The notes below the pieces were generated by a model. That model did no database searches, was not told where the DNA came from, and worked only from the letters and a program-made list of their open reading frames with translations. DNA of 64,000 nucleotides from contig NZ_CP067395.1 in NCBI RefSeq assembly GCF_017355525.1, forward strand, positions 4,557,001-4,621,000, in the 5' to 3' direction. The position numbers and the translations under genes were made by a program. Position 1 is the first letter of the stretch; each line of letters starts with the position of its first letter. Source of the DNA: Lysobacter enzymogenes. GTDB taxonomy: Bacteria > Pseudomonadota > Gammaproteobacteria > Xanthomonadales > Xanthomonadaceae. This document shows positions 17,816-27,249 of the stretch, piece after piece.

Positions 17816-17840
17816 AAAGGGCGCCGGTCGGCGCCCTTTT
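17816..17840 (+). terminator. Rho-independent terminator
   Basis: GGGCGCC at 17819-17825, loop GGTC, GGCGCCC at 17830-17836, then TTTT. AAA precedes the stem. It lies 25 nt after the stop of the exported-protein gene. Confidence 0.85.
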
Positions 17841-18271
17841 CGTTATGCGCCGCCGATCGCGCCGCGGCGCCGGCGAGCGGGTCCGCCGTCCGCCGCCGCG
17901 CCGCGAATACTGTATCCACGCCTCGGAGCGGCCCGCCCGCGCGGCCGGCGGCCTCGCCGCAACGCGCCGCGCCCGCTCATGCCGCTCAGCAACAATCGCG
18001 GCCGCGCAACTCAATCGCCCTCACGCGCCGAGCGTGCGCGCGTCACGCATCCGCGCGAAAGCCGGCGAAGTGTCGGACCGGTCCGCGCATGCGGCCGCGC
18101 GCTCGCCTAGGATCGGCGTCCTCCAGCGCGTTCGGGACAGCGTCGCCGGAGAAGGCGGGAACCGCCATCGCGAAATCCTTCCGATCTGTTCGTGCGCCGC
18201 GACCACGCGGCGCGCGGCGGCGTCGTGTCCCGCCTGCGTGCGGTGTTCGCAATCCCCACGAGGAGAAGATC
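17841..18271. other. Gap without a gene
   Basis: 431 bp upstream of the glucanase. A promoter must lie here, yet I find no clear -35/-10 pair and no Clp/CRP-like TGTGA-N6-TCACA palindrome. GAGGAG at 18260-18265 is the ribosome-binding site of the glucanase. Confidence 0.4.
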
Positions 18272-19423
<1,152 letters not shown>

Positions 19424-19767
19424 TCGGGTCGCGGCGATCGCATCGATCGGCCCGCCGGCTCGGCGCGGCCGATCCGACCCAGGCGCGCCGCCGCACGGCG
19501 GCGCGCATCCGGCGGCGCGGTGCGCTGCGGCGCTCTGGGCCGCAGCGCGCGCCGCAGCGGTCGCGCACCAACGCAGCCGCGACGCCGCGTTTCGGCATCC
19601 GCCGTTTTGTGCCGCAGTCCGCAAAACCGCCGCTCCCGGTCCGATGGATTGGCGGCTAAGCTCAAGCCACTCTCCCGCTATCGGACCGCCAAGACTCCGC
19701 CGCCGCGGCCGCTGCCGCCGTGCGCCGCCGGGGCGCCGTGCGATTCATGACCAACAAGGACGTGTCG
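19424..19767. other. Gap without a gene
   Basis: 344 bp between glucanase and the TPR protein. I see no terminator with a T-run and no promoter I would defend. Confidence 0.35.
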
Positions 19768-21912
19768 ATGCAACGGCCGCGGCGCGGCGCAGGGTTCCGC
19801 AATGCGCGGGCCGCTGCGCTGCTGGGTCTGGCCCTGCTCGCGCCGCCCGCATGGTCGCTCGATTGCGCCGCGCCCACGCGCGCGCTGCCGGATCCGGGCC
19901 TGTGCCAGTCGCGCCTGCTCGCCGACGCGCCGGCCGGCGACGCCGGCATCCAGGCGCTGTTCGATTTGGCCAAGGCCCGCGCCGACGCCGGCGGTTTCGA
20001 CCAGGCCGAGCGCGCGCTCGATTGCGCCGACGCGCTGGCGCGACGCGCCGCCGAGCCGAAGCTGCGTTATGAAGCGGTGCGCCGGCGCGGCATCCTGGAA
20101 TTCCGCCGCGAGCGCATCGCCCAGGCGCTGGACCGCTTCGAATGCGCGGTCGCGCTGGCCCAGCGCGCCGGCGACCGCGCCGGCACCGCGCGCGACCTCA
20201 GCAACGTCGGCGCCGCGCAGCGCCGGCTCGGCGATTTCCGCGGCGCCCTGCGCAGCCTGACCGCCAGCCTGGCGATCCAGCGCGAGCGCGGCGAGGTGTC
20301 CGCCGCGGTGCTCAACAACCTCGCCGACGTCTACCGCGAACTGTCCGACGAGACCCAGGCGATGCGCTTCTACCGCGATGCGCTGGCGGCCTTGCGCGAG
20401 CGCGGCGACGCGCTGGAAGCCGCGCACGTGCTCGAGACGATGGCCGAAGTGGCGCTGGACCAGGGCGACGCGCGGCAGGCGTCGGCGTGGCTGCAGGAAG
20501 CGCTGGCCGAGTACCGCAGCGCCGGCAACCGGGTGTACGAGTTGCGCGCGCACGATGGCCTGACCCGCGCCGCGCTGGCCTCCGGCGACGTCGCCCAGGC
20601 GCAGCGCTGGAGCGCGTCCGCGCTGGCCCTGGCCGACACCTGGAAGCTGCCGCTGCCGGCCGCGCTGCAATTGCAGCTGGCGCGCACCGCGCGGCTGTCG
20701 GGCCGCGTCGACGAAGCCGCCGCGCGCCTGCGCGAAGCCCTGGCCGCCGCGCCGGACACCGACCCGATGCGGGTGCCGTTGCTGGAAGAACTGGCCGCCG
20801 CGCAGGAAAACGCCGGCGATGCGGTCGCCGCCAACGCGACCCTGCGCGATGCGCACACCCGCGCGCTGGCGTTGGCGCGCGCCCAGCACGACCGGCAACT
20901 GGACTGGCTGCGCGCGCGCTTCGACGCGGCCGAGCAGCAGCGCACCATAGCCGCGCTGGAAACCGAAGCCGACCTGCAGCGCGCGCGTTTCCATCAGCGC
21001 ACCTTGTTGCTGTGGCTGCTGGCGGCGCTGGCCGCGGCGGCGGCGCTGGGCGTGTGGCTGGCGCTGAAGCAGCGCCGCCATCGCGAGCGCCTGCGCGAAC
21101 AGGCGCGGCAGGTGCGCCACGAACAAGAGCTCGAACGCTACCGGCGCGAAGCCGACGCGCTGGCCGAGGACCGCAGCCTGTTGCAGGCGTTGCTGGACAG
21201 CCGCGACGAACCGCTGTGCCTGCTCGACGCCGAAGGCCAGGTGCTGGCGGTCAACCGCGCCGGCCGGCAGTGGCTGGATGCGGGCGAGGACACGGTCAGC
21301 GCCGGCCAGCCGATCGCCGCGGCGCTCGACGAGGCCGGCTGGGCGGCGTTGGCGTCGGCGCTGGAACACATGCAGGACAGCGCCGGCCACAGCCTGCGCA
21401 TCGCTTCGCAACGCGGCGCCGGACTGGCGGCGCGATTGACGCCGTGGGCCGGCGGCAACGGCCTGGTGTTGCTGTCGCCGCACGCCGACGCGGATCCGGC
21501 GCATAGCGCCGCTTCGACCGCACCGATCGCAGGCGACGTCGCCGCGGCATCGGCCGCGCCCGACGAAGACGCCGAAGCGCCGGTGCGCGAAGGCTTCCGC
21601 CGCGCCCTGGTCGAGCTGATGCTCGGCGCGATCGAAGCCTGGGAGCGCGGCACCGGCACCAGCCGCCTGGAACTGGCCGAGAAAAGCCGGATCTGGCGGG
21701 TCAACATCGACGACGGCCGGCTGCGCGCGCGCGCGCTGGAACGTTATCTGGCGGTGTCGCGCCTGCCGCGCAACCCGCGCTGGCGCGACGTGCTGCGCTC
21801 GGCCTACTTCGTGCTCGGCAAATGCGACGGCCTGTCGACCGAGGCGCGCGCCGAGTTGCAGGCGCGGGTCGACACCGTGCTGGCTTACACCCGCCGCGAC
21901 GCGCTGGTGTAG
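19768..21912 (+). CDS. Exported-N-terminus TPR protein with one membrane span and cytoplasmic regulatory-type domains
   Basis: A 714-residue protein. I prefer ATG 19768 (AAGGA upstream) over 19720 or 19747 since it starts directly before a signal peptide (AWSLD at about 26-30). Residues about 50-330 form tetratricopeptide helices facing the periplasm. One membrane span lies at 412-433, then a basic coiled segment, a PAS-like region (about 460-570: EPLCLLDAEGQVLAVNRAGRQWL) and a helical C-terminal domain from about 607 with LAEKSRIWRV and RLRARALERYL. No kinase or cyclase motif is visible. The layout suggests a sensor that passes a periplasmic signal inward, probably to DNA or a partner protein. 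Confidence 0.72.
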   Translation: MQRPRRGAGFRNARAAALLGLALLAPPAWSLDCAAPTRALPDPGLCQSRLLADAPAGDAGIQALFDLAKARADAGGFDQAERALDCADALARRAAEPKLRYEAVRRRGILEFRRERIAQALDRFECAVALAQRAGDRAGTARDLSNVGAAQRRLGDFRGALRSLTASLAIQRERGEVSAAVLNNLADVYRELSDETQAMRFYRDALAALRERGDALEAAHVLETMAEVALDQGDARQASAWLQEALAEYRSAGNRVYELRAHDGLTRAALASGDVAQAQRWSASALALADTWKLPLPAALQLQLARTARLSGRVDEAAARLREALAAAPDTDPMRVPLLEELAAAQENAGDAVAANATLRDAHTRALALARAQHDRQLDWLRARFDAAEQQRTIAALETEADLQRARFHQRTLLLWLLAALAAAAALGVWLALKQRRHRERLREQARQVRHEQELERYRREADALAEDRSLLQALLDSRDEPLCLLDAEGQVLAVNRAGRQWLDAGEDTVSAGQPIAAALDEAGWAALASALEHMQDSAGHSLRIASQRGAGLAARLTPWAGGNGLVLLSPHADADPAHSAASTAPIAGDVAAASAAPDEDAEAPVREGFRRALVELMLGAIEAWERGTGTSRLELAEKSRIWRVNIDDGRLRARALERYLAVSRLPRNPRWRDVLRSAYFVLGKCDGLSTEARAELQARVDTVLAYTRRDALV

Positions 21913-21936
21913 GCGCGCCGACGGCGGGCGCCGAAC

Positions 21937-21973
21937 GGCGGCGGGCCGCATGCAGGCTGCGGCCCGCGCCGCC
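21937..21973. terminator. Hairpin between convergent genes
   Basis: GGGCCGCA and TGCGGCCC form an 8-bp stem around TGCAGGC, extended by GGCGGC/GCCGCC past a small bulge. It fills the 67-bp gap between converging genes. No T-run. Confidence 0.5.
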
Positions 21974-21979
21974 TTCGCG

Positions 21980-22375
21980 TCACGGTTTCGTCGGCGGCGG
22001 GCAGACCGTGCACACGCCGCGGATGCCCTGGTCGATGCGGTAGGCGGCGTGGTGCGCTTTCGACAGATAGGTCTCGGGTCCGGACATGAACGGCACCGCG
22101 CCTTGCTTCGGCGCTTTCTCCTCGCAGTAGATCAGCATCGCCTGGCTGGCGACGCCCCACTGATCCTTTTGCTGCTGATGCTCGACGATGCCGCACTTGT
22201 GCGCGTAGCTGGCCAGCTCATCGCCGTTCATGTCGAAATTGGCGACGATCTTCGGCTCGCGGCCTTCCTGCACGCACCAGTCGGGCGGGACCACTTCGTG
22301 CGCCGCGCACAGCGGCGACAGCGTCATCGAGGCGACGAAACAGCACAGGGCGAAACGGGCGCGGAACGGTGACAT
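21980..22375 (-). CDS. Small exported protein of unknown function
   Basis: A 131-residue protein with AGGAG six bases upstream of ATG 22373-22375. The signal peptide covers residues 1-24 (LCAAH). The mature part has five Cys (DWCVQ, HKCGI, IYCEE, GVCTVCPPP) and several His, including SKAHHAAYRID, so disulfides or metal binding are possible. It ends in a CxxC with a Pro-rich tail. I recognise no family. Its promoter must lie in the intergenic region shared with the divergent methyltransferase. Confidence 0.62.
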   Translation of the reverse strand: MSPFRARFALCCFVASMTLSPLCAAHEVVPPDWCVQEGREPKIVANFDMNGDELASYAHKCGIVEHQQQKDQWGVASQAMLIYCEEKAPKQGAVPFMSGPETYLSKAHHAAYRIDQGIRGVCTVCPPPTKP

Positions 22376-22777
22376 GACGACTCCTGTCGTTTGGGGGTGC
22401 GCGTTCCACGGTACGTCCGCGGCGGCGCCGGCCTCCAGTCCGGTCGCGGGTATAAAACGGGAATCTTTGCGCGCAAGTCGTTGTTTCGCGTTCGCCGGCC
22501 CTTGCGCGTTGCGCCGTCGCCCGCGGGCGCGCTCGTGCAGCCCGGAATCGGCACGCGTGGATTGCGCGAACCCGCGCACACAGCGTCGCAAGGCGCGCTT
22601 CGACTGGATTGGCCGCAACGTCGCTGGTTACGGCGTCGTTCGCCCGCGGCGACGGGTGCAGGGGAGTTCGCACTGTGCCGTCCGAGGGCGTTCTTGACAC
22701 CGCGGTCGACATGGAACATTAATTGTTACATGATATTCCGCCTTCCCACCCCGGCCCGGCCGGGCACCGAGACCGCG
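22376..22777. other. Intergenic region with an AT-rich promoter
   Basis: 402 bp between divergent genes. GC-rich for most of its length, it contains one sharply AT-rich patch at 22710-22735, described separately. Nothing else is evident. Confidence 0.5.
22694..22732 (+). promoter_or_regulatory. Sigma70-type promoter overlapping an imperfect palindrome
   Basis: TTGACA at 22694-22699 is a perfect -35 box. ATTAAT at 22718-22723, 18 bp on, can serve as -10. The -10 lies inside CATGGAACA-TTAAT-TGTTACATG (22710-22732), a 9-5-9 inverted repeat with one mismatch. A repressor bound here would block the promoter. It drives the methyltransferase gene downstream. Confidence 0.65.
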
Positions 22778-23455
22778 ATGAACCCGTCCGACCCGTTCCA
22801 CGACCCGCAAGCGGTCGCCCGCTACGCCGAGCGCACCGCGCGCGTCGTCCCCGGCCTGCGCGACCTGCACACCCTGGCCGGCCTGCTGCTGGCCGAACGC
22901 GCGCCGCGCGACGCCCGGGTGCTGGTGCTCGGCGCCGGCGGCGGCATGGAGCTGGCGGCGTTCGCCCGCGCCGAGCCGGGCTGGCGCTTCGACGGCGTCG
23001 ACCCGTCGGCGGAAATGCTGCGGCTGGCCGCGGCGACGCTCGGCCCGCTGGCGCCGCGCGCGCGCCTGCACGAGGGCTATATCGACAGCGCGCCGGACGG
23101 CCCGTTCGACGCCGCCGCGTGCCTGCTGACCCTGCACTTCCTGCCCGAAGCCGAGCGCCGCGCGACCCTGGCCCAGCTCCAGCGCCGACTCAAACCCGGC
23201 GCGCCGCTGGTGGTCGCCCACCACAGCTTCGCGGCCGCGCAGGCCACGCGCTGGCTGACCCGCAACGCCGCGTTCGCGGTCGCGTCCGGGGTGCCGGCGG
23301 CGCAGGCCGAAAGCTCGATCGCGGCGATCCGCGAGCGCCTGCCCGTGCTCGCGCCCGAGCGCGACGAGGCGCTGCTGCGCGAGGCCGGGTTCGCCGAGGT
23401 CGAGCTGTTCTACGCGGCGTTTACCTTCAGGGGCTGGGTCGGTTACAAAGCCTGA
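22778..23455 (+). CDS. Class I SAM-dependent methyltransferase
   Basis: A 225-residue protein. VLVLGAGGGMEL at about 46-57 is the SAM glycine loop, FDGVDPSAEML follows as motif II, and CLLTLHFLP with LKPGAPLVVAHHS are the later motifs. ATG 22778 is favoured; ATG 22730 overlaps the presumed transcription start. The strong promoter with an embedded palindrome makes this a regulated single gene, similar to repressor-controlled methyltransferases next to ArsR or TetR regulators, though no regulator gene lies adjacent. Substrate unknown. Confidence 0.82.
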   Translation: MNPSDPFHDPQAVARYAERTARVVPGLRDLHTLAGLLLAERAPRDARVLVLGAGGGMELAAFARAEPGWRFDGVDPSAEMLRLAAATLGPLAPRARLHEGYIDSAPDGPFDAAACLLTLHFLPEAERRATLAQLQRRLKPGAPLVVAHHSFAAAQATRWLTRNAAFAVASGVPAAQAESSIAAIRERLPVLAPERDEALLREAGFAEVELFYAAFTFRGWVGYKA

Positions 23456-23502
23456 CGCCCGGCTGCCGCAGACCGGGCTTCGATGGCCTGGGGAGGCCGC
23501 TC

Positions 23503-23859
23503 ATGGCCGTTGTCGCCAACCTCGTGGTCTTGCTCGTGCATCTGTTCGCCTACTACGTCGGCAAGCTCATCGCAGCCAAAGTCAGCGGCCGCCGGCCCAG
23601 CGCCGTAGGCCCCAAGGTCGCCGGCCTGATCGCGGTGCTGCTGTCGTCGGCGGCGATACTCGCCTGGCTGTTCTCGCGGATGGACTGGGTCGAACTCAAT
23701 GCGCTGCCGCCGGAGCAATCCGGCTACATCATCGGCCGGGTGGTCGGATCGCTGCTGTTCCCGACCCTGATTTCGCTGGCGGTGGTCGGCTATCGCATCG
23801 CGCGCGCCCGCGGCGACGAAGCAAAAACCGCGCGCGACAGCGATCCCGCCAAGGCTTGA
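23503..23859 (+). CDS. Small inner-membrane protein
   Basis: A 118-residue protein with GGGAGG 7 nt before ATG 23503. Three hydrophobic segments (about 4-25, 38-59 and 73-97) predict three membrane spans, followed by a charged C-terminal tail. No conserved motif allows a function. It lies 47 bp after the methyltransferase on the same strand, so the two may share a transcript. Confidence 0.65.
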   Translation: MAVVANLVVLLVHLFAYYVGKLIAAKVSGRRPSAVGPKVAGLIAVLLSSAAILAWLFSRMDWVELNALPPEQSGYIIGRVVGSLLFPTLISLAVVGYRIARARGDEAKTARDSDPAKA

Positions 23860-23936
23860 GCGCAGCGGCGCGGTCCCGATCCGCACTCGTCCGGCAGCGT
23901 TATGCCTGGAACCCGCGCCGCGTAGTACGCGCCGGC

Positions 23937-25013
23937 TCAGTAGAGACTGAAGAAATAGTCGTAGCTGCGCAGCCACAGCCGCGGCTTGCGCGGCGCTTCG
24001 AAGTGCAGTTGCAACAGGTTGCGCGGATGCGCGCTGTCGACGATGAGTTCGTCGTCGGACTCGCGGTCGTCGATCGGCGACATCGCCAGGCGCTGGAACG
24101 GATGGATCAGCGCGGCCTCGTGCGTGCGCGGGCGGTCGCCGTCGTCGAGCAGCAACGCGGGTTCGTCGAGATGGCCCTGGTGCAGCCAGTACCACAGGCC
24201 TTGCCCGGGCTCGCCGGGCTGCGCGCCCGCATCGCCCGCGGCGCCGCCTCTGCCGCTGGCTTCGCCGGCGACCGCGCCGGCCGGATCCCAGGCCAGCGCG
24301 CCGAGGCCGTCGCCGATTTCGACGAACGCGACCACGCTGCGTCGGTAACGCGCGCGCACCGCGTCGGGCACCGCGTCGAGATCGGCGTAGCCGCCCTCGC
24401 CGAGCAGCAGTTCGGCGGCGCTGCGCAGGCGCTGCGGCGCGACGAAATAGGAATGTTCGATCTCGATCCCGCCCGCGGACAGCAGTTCGCGCAAGGCCGT
24501 CGGCAAGCGCAGGCCCAGGCGTCGTTCGGCCTCGGCGAACGCGGCATCGGCGTCGGCGGCCGGGTCCGCGGGCGCGAACCGGGCCAGCCCGGTGGCGTCG
24601 GCGAACACGCGCACGCGTTCGGCCAGCGGACGCCCGCCGTCGTACAACGGCGAGGTGTGGACGCTGAGGTCGCGCACCGTCCAACGGCGGTCGAAGCGGG
24701 CGACGCCGCCGTCGCTTGCGGTCAGCGCGCCGCGCAGGCGCAGCTTGCGCAGGCCGTTCGGCAGCGCGATTTCGACCGTCGGGCGTTTGCTCAAGCCCGG
24801 ATGCTGGGCGGTGTGTTCGAACTGCGCGAGCACGCGCCCGTCGGCCGAAACCTCGGCGCTCAACCGTTCGCCGACGCCGAGCCAGGGATGGATGCCGGCC
24901 CGCCCGGTCGATCCGCCCGGCTGCGGCGGCTGCGGCGACCCGCCGGTCGCCTTGGCCCACAGCTTCGACAGCAGAGAGCGCGGCGGTTCATCGGCGCAAG
25001 GCGGTGGCGGCAT
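23937..25013 (-). CDS. SMI1/KNR4-like domain protein
   Basis: A 358-residue protein without signal peptide. The segment AFAEAERRLGLRLPTALRELL, then the GGIEIEHSYFV strand and AFVEIGDGLGALAWDP match the SMI1/KNR4 (SUKH) pattern: an N-terminal helix with LP-xx-L followed by strands ending in the aromatic/Asp segment. SUKH proteins are often immunity proteins for polymorphic toxins, but no toxin is adjacent here, so a scaffold or unrelated role is equally possible. The ATG at 25011-25013 is 51 nt beyond the ridA stop on the same strand, so the genes may be co-transcribed. Confidence 0.6.
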   Translation of the reverse strand: MPPPPCADEPPRSLLSKLWAKATGGSPQPPQPGGSTGRAGIHPWLGVGERLSAEVSADGRVLAQFEHTAQHPGLSKRPTVEIALPNGLRKLRLRGALTASDGGVARFDRRWTVRDLSVHTSPLYDGGRPLAERVRVFADATGLARFAPADPAADADAAFAEAERRLGLRLPTALRELLSAGGIEIEHSYFVAPQRLRSAAELLLGEGGYADLDAVPDAVRARYRRSVVAFVEIGDGLGALAWDPAGAVAGEASGRGGAAGDAGAQPGEPGQGLWYWLHQGHLDEPALLLDDGDRPRTHEAALIHPFQRLAMSPIDDRESDDELIVDSAHPRNLLQLHFEAPRKPRLWLRSYDYFFSLY

Positions 25014-25063
25014 CGGTTCGGCGCAGGCAGGCAAGGGCCCGCCAGTATGTCGCAGCGCCGCGC

Positions 25064-25465
25064 TCAGGCCGCGCCGTCGCGAAGGCGCGCGACCACCTTG
25101 ATCTCGAAGTCGAACCCGGCCAGCCAGTTCACTCCGACAGCGGTCCAGTTCGGATACGGCTCGGCGCCCATGACCTCGGCGCGCACCGCCTGGATCGCGT
25201 CGAACTGATGTTCCGGGTCGGTGTGGAAGGTGGTGACGTCGACGATGTCGTCGAAATCGCAGCCGGCCGCGGCCAACACTTCGGCGAGGTTGGCGAAGGC
25301 CAGCCGCACCTGCGCGGCGAAGTCCGGTTCGGGCGTGCCGTCCTCGCGCACGCCGACCTGGCCGGAGACGAACAAAAAGCCGCCGCTGCGGATCGCCGGC
25401 GAGTAGCGGTGCTGGCGATACAGGTCGTGGCGTCGGGCGGGAAAGACGGCGTCGCGTTGGGACAT
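25064..25465 (-). CDS. RidA/YjgF/UK114 family protein
   Basis: A 133-residue protein of the RidA family, whose members hydrolyse reactive enamines/imines from amino-acid dehydratases; some are divergent. Typical features are YSPAIRSGGFLFVSGQVG, a long central helix with LAEVLAAAGCDFDDIVDVTTF, and NWTAVGVNWLAGFDFEIKVVARL at the C-terminus. The canonical catalytic Arg in 'R-x-x-V' near residue 105 is not obvious (NWTAVGV), so it may belong to a non-deaminating subgroup. It is divergent from a LysR gene that probably regulates it. Confidence 0.88.
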   Translation of the reverse strand: MSQRDAVFPARRHDLYRQHRYSPAIRSGGFLFVSGQVGVREDGTPEPDFAAQVRLAFANLAEVLAAAGCDFDDIVDVTTFHTDPEHQFDAIQAVRAEVMGAEPYPNWTAVGVNWLAGFDFEIKVVARLRDGAA

Positions 25466-25597
25466 GGCTGCGGTTCCAGTGGGGGAGGGCGCCGCGCCGG
25501 ACCCGGCGCGGGTTGCGCCGGCGGCGAAGCGGGGCCACTGTAATTGCTGCAAGCGATGGCGATAATCGCCGTCGGCCCCAAGAGACTCCTGCATAAA

Positions 25598-26539
25598 ATG
25601 CAAGAACGAACCGGCAGCGAACTGCAACAGATCGAGGCCTTCGCCGCGGTCGCCGAACACGGCGGTTTCGCCGCGGCCGCGCGCGCGCTGGGACGCGACG
25701 CCTCGGTGGTGTCGCGGCGCATCGACGCGCTGGAAGCGCGGCTCGGCGTGCGGCTGCTGTCGCGCACCACCCGGCGGGTGACGCTGACCGAAGTCGGCGC
25801 GACCTATTTGCAGCGGGTGCGGGCGATTCTCGGCGAGCTGTCGGCGGCCGACACCGAGGCCGCCGAAGCCGCGGCCGCGCCGCAGGGACTGCTGCGGCTG
25901 GCGCTGCCGGCCGCGTTCGCGCAGCGCTGGATCGCGCCGTGGCTGGCGGATTTCCTCGCCGCCTATCCCAAGCTGCAACTGGAGCTCTCGCACAGCGACC
26001 GTTTCGTCGATCTGGTCGCCGACGGCTTCGATGCCGCGGTGCGCATCGGCGAACTCGCCGACAGCGGCCTGGTCGCGCGGCGCTTGGCGGGGTTCGAGAC
26101 GATGCTGTGCGCCGCGCCGTCCTATCTCGCGCGGCGCGGCGCGCCGCAACGGCCGGACGAACTCAGGCAGCACGCCTGTCTGGGCATGCCCAAGGCGCGG
26201 TTCTGGCCGGACTGGAAACTGATCAAGGGCCGCCAGCGCAGCGTGCAGCGGATCGATGCGGCGATCGTGTCGGACGAGGGCGAGGGCCTGCTCGCCGCGT
26301 GCGTGCGGGGCGCCGGCATCCTGCCCGCGCCGGAGTGGCTGATCGGCCGCGAACTGGCCGACGGCCGGCTGGTGCGGGTGCTGCCGCAATGGCGGGCCGA
26401 TTACGACGGCGCGATCCATGTGGTGCTGCCGCCGGGGCGGTTGGTGCCGGCGAAGACGCGCGCGTTCGTGGATCGGCTGGCGCAGGAGTTCGAACCGGCG
26501 CCGCCGTGGCTGCGCGCGCCGCACGCGCCTGCGCGCTAG
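25598..26539 (+). CDS. LysR-family transcriptional regulator
   Basis: A 313-residue regulator. The N-terminal winged HTH reads LQQIEAFAAVAEHGGFAAAARALG, then SRRIDALEARLGVRLLSRTTRRVTLTEVG, which is textbook LysR. The remainder (about 90-300) is the periplasmic-binding-like effector domain. ATG 25598 places the start immediately before the HTH. It is divergent from ridA with 132 bp between, the usual arrangement for LysR proteins and their targets. Confidence 0.92.
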   Translation: MQERTGSELQQIEAFAAVAEHGGFAAAARALGRDASVVSRRIDALEARLGVRLLSRTTRRVTLTEVGATYLQRVRAILGELSAADTEAAEAAAAPQGLLRLALPAAFAQRWIAPWLADFLAAYPKLQLELSHSDRFVDLVADGFDAAVRIGELADSGLVARRLAGFETMLCAAPSYLARRGAPQRPDELRQHACLGMPKARFWPDWKLIKGRQRSVQRIDAAIVSDEGEGLLAACVRGAGILPAPEWLIGRELADGRLVRVLPQWRADYDGAIHVVLPPGRLVPAKTRAFVDRLAQEFEPAPPWLRAPHAPAR

Positions 26540-26557
26540 CGCGTCCGAGCCGGTGAA

Positions 26558-26593
26558 GCGCCGCCGCGCGCGCATCGGCGCACGCGGCGGCGC
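26558..26593. terminator. Long hairpin between convergent genes
   Basis: GCGCCGCCGCG at 26558-26568 and CGCGGCGGCGC at 26583-26593 form a perfect 11-bp stem with a 14-nt loop in the 63-bp gap between lysR and the DUF3060 gene. No T-run. Bidirectional terminator by position. Confidence 0.5.
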
Positions 26594-26602
26594 GATGCGG
26601 GA

Positions 26603-26989
26603 TCAGCGCTTGGACACGCCGCTGCCGGCGCCGATGACCTCGCTGGCCGGGCGGCCGGTCTTGGTCGGCGCCGACTTGTAATAGACCTTGGTGTCGGCGC
26701 CGGTGATCTCGACCCGCTTGACCGAATCGACGCTGACGGTGTTGCCGGCGCCTTCGATGACGACCGACGACAGCGGGCCGGTCACGGTGATGCGGTTGCC
26801 CGCGCCGGTGATCTCCAGTTCGCCGCCGGTGCCGACGAAGTTGCGCACGAGGTTGGTGCCGGTGATCGAGATCTTGCCGTCGGTCTCGACGACTTCGCCG
26901 GTATCGATGGCGCGGGCCGGCGTCGCGACCAGCGCGGCGGAAACGCCCAGGGACAGCAACAGCGCCAGCGAAGCGATCTGATTCTTCAT
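26603..26989 (-). CDS. DUF3060 family exported protein
   Basis: A 128-residue protein with AAGGA before ATG 26987-26989 and a signal peptide at about 1-27 (ARAID). The mature part is a repeat of short strands with the pattern ISITGTN, LEITGAGNRITVTG, VVIEGAGNTVSVDSV and VEITGADTKVYY, which matches the beta-helix-like repeats of DUF3060. Such proteins are secreted or periplasmic and of unknown function. It is a single gene. Confidence 0.8.
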   Translation of the reverse strand: MKNQIASLALLLSLGVSAALVATPARAIDTGEVVETDGKISITGTNLVRNFVGTGGELEITGAGNRITVTGPLSSVVIEGAGNTVSVDSVKRVEITGADTKVYYKSAPTKTGRPASEVIGAGSGVSKR

Positions 26990-27249
26990 GAGTAACGTCC
27001 TTGATTTCGGGGGATGGCGCATCGCGCGCACGGCTGCGGCCTCCGGCCGGCCTGCGGATGCCGGGCGATTCTAGCCACTCGAGGTTGCCGGTGGGCGAAC
27101 GCCGATCGCGGGTTCGCGCGCGGCCGGGCAGGACGCCGGCCAGGGGCGAACGCAATCGGGCCAAAACCGGCCTGCCGCAATCGCGCGCGCTGCGTCGCCC
27201 GCGCGCCCGCTCGTCCGCCGCTGTCGTCGACCGAGCCGCGCCGGCGCGA

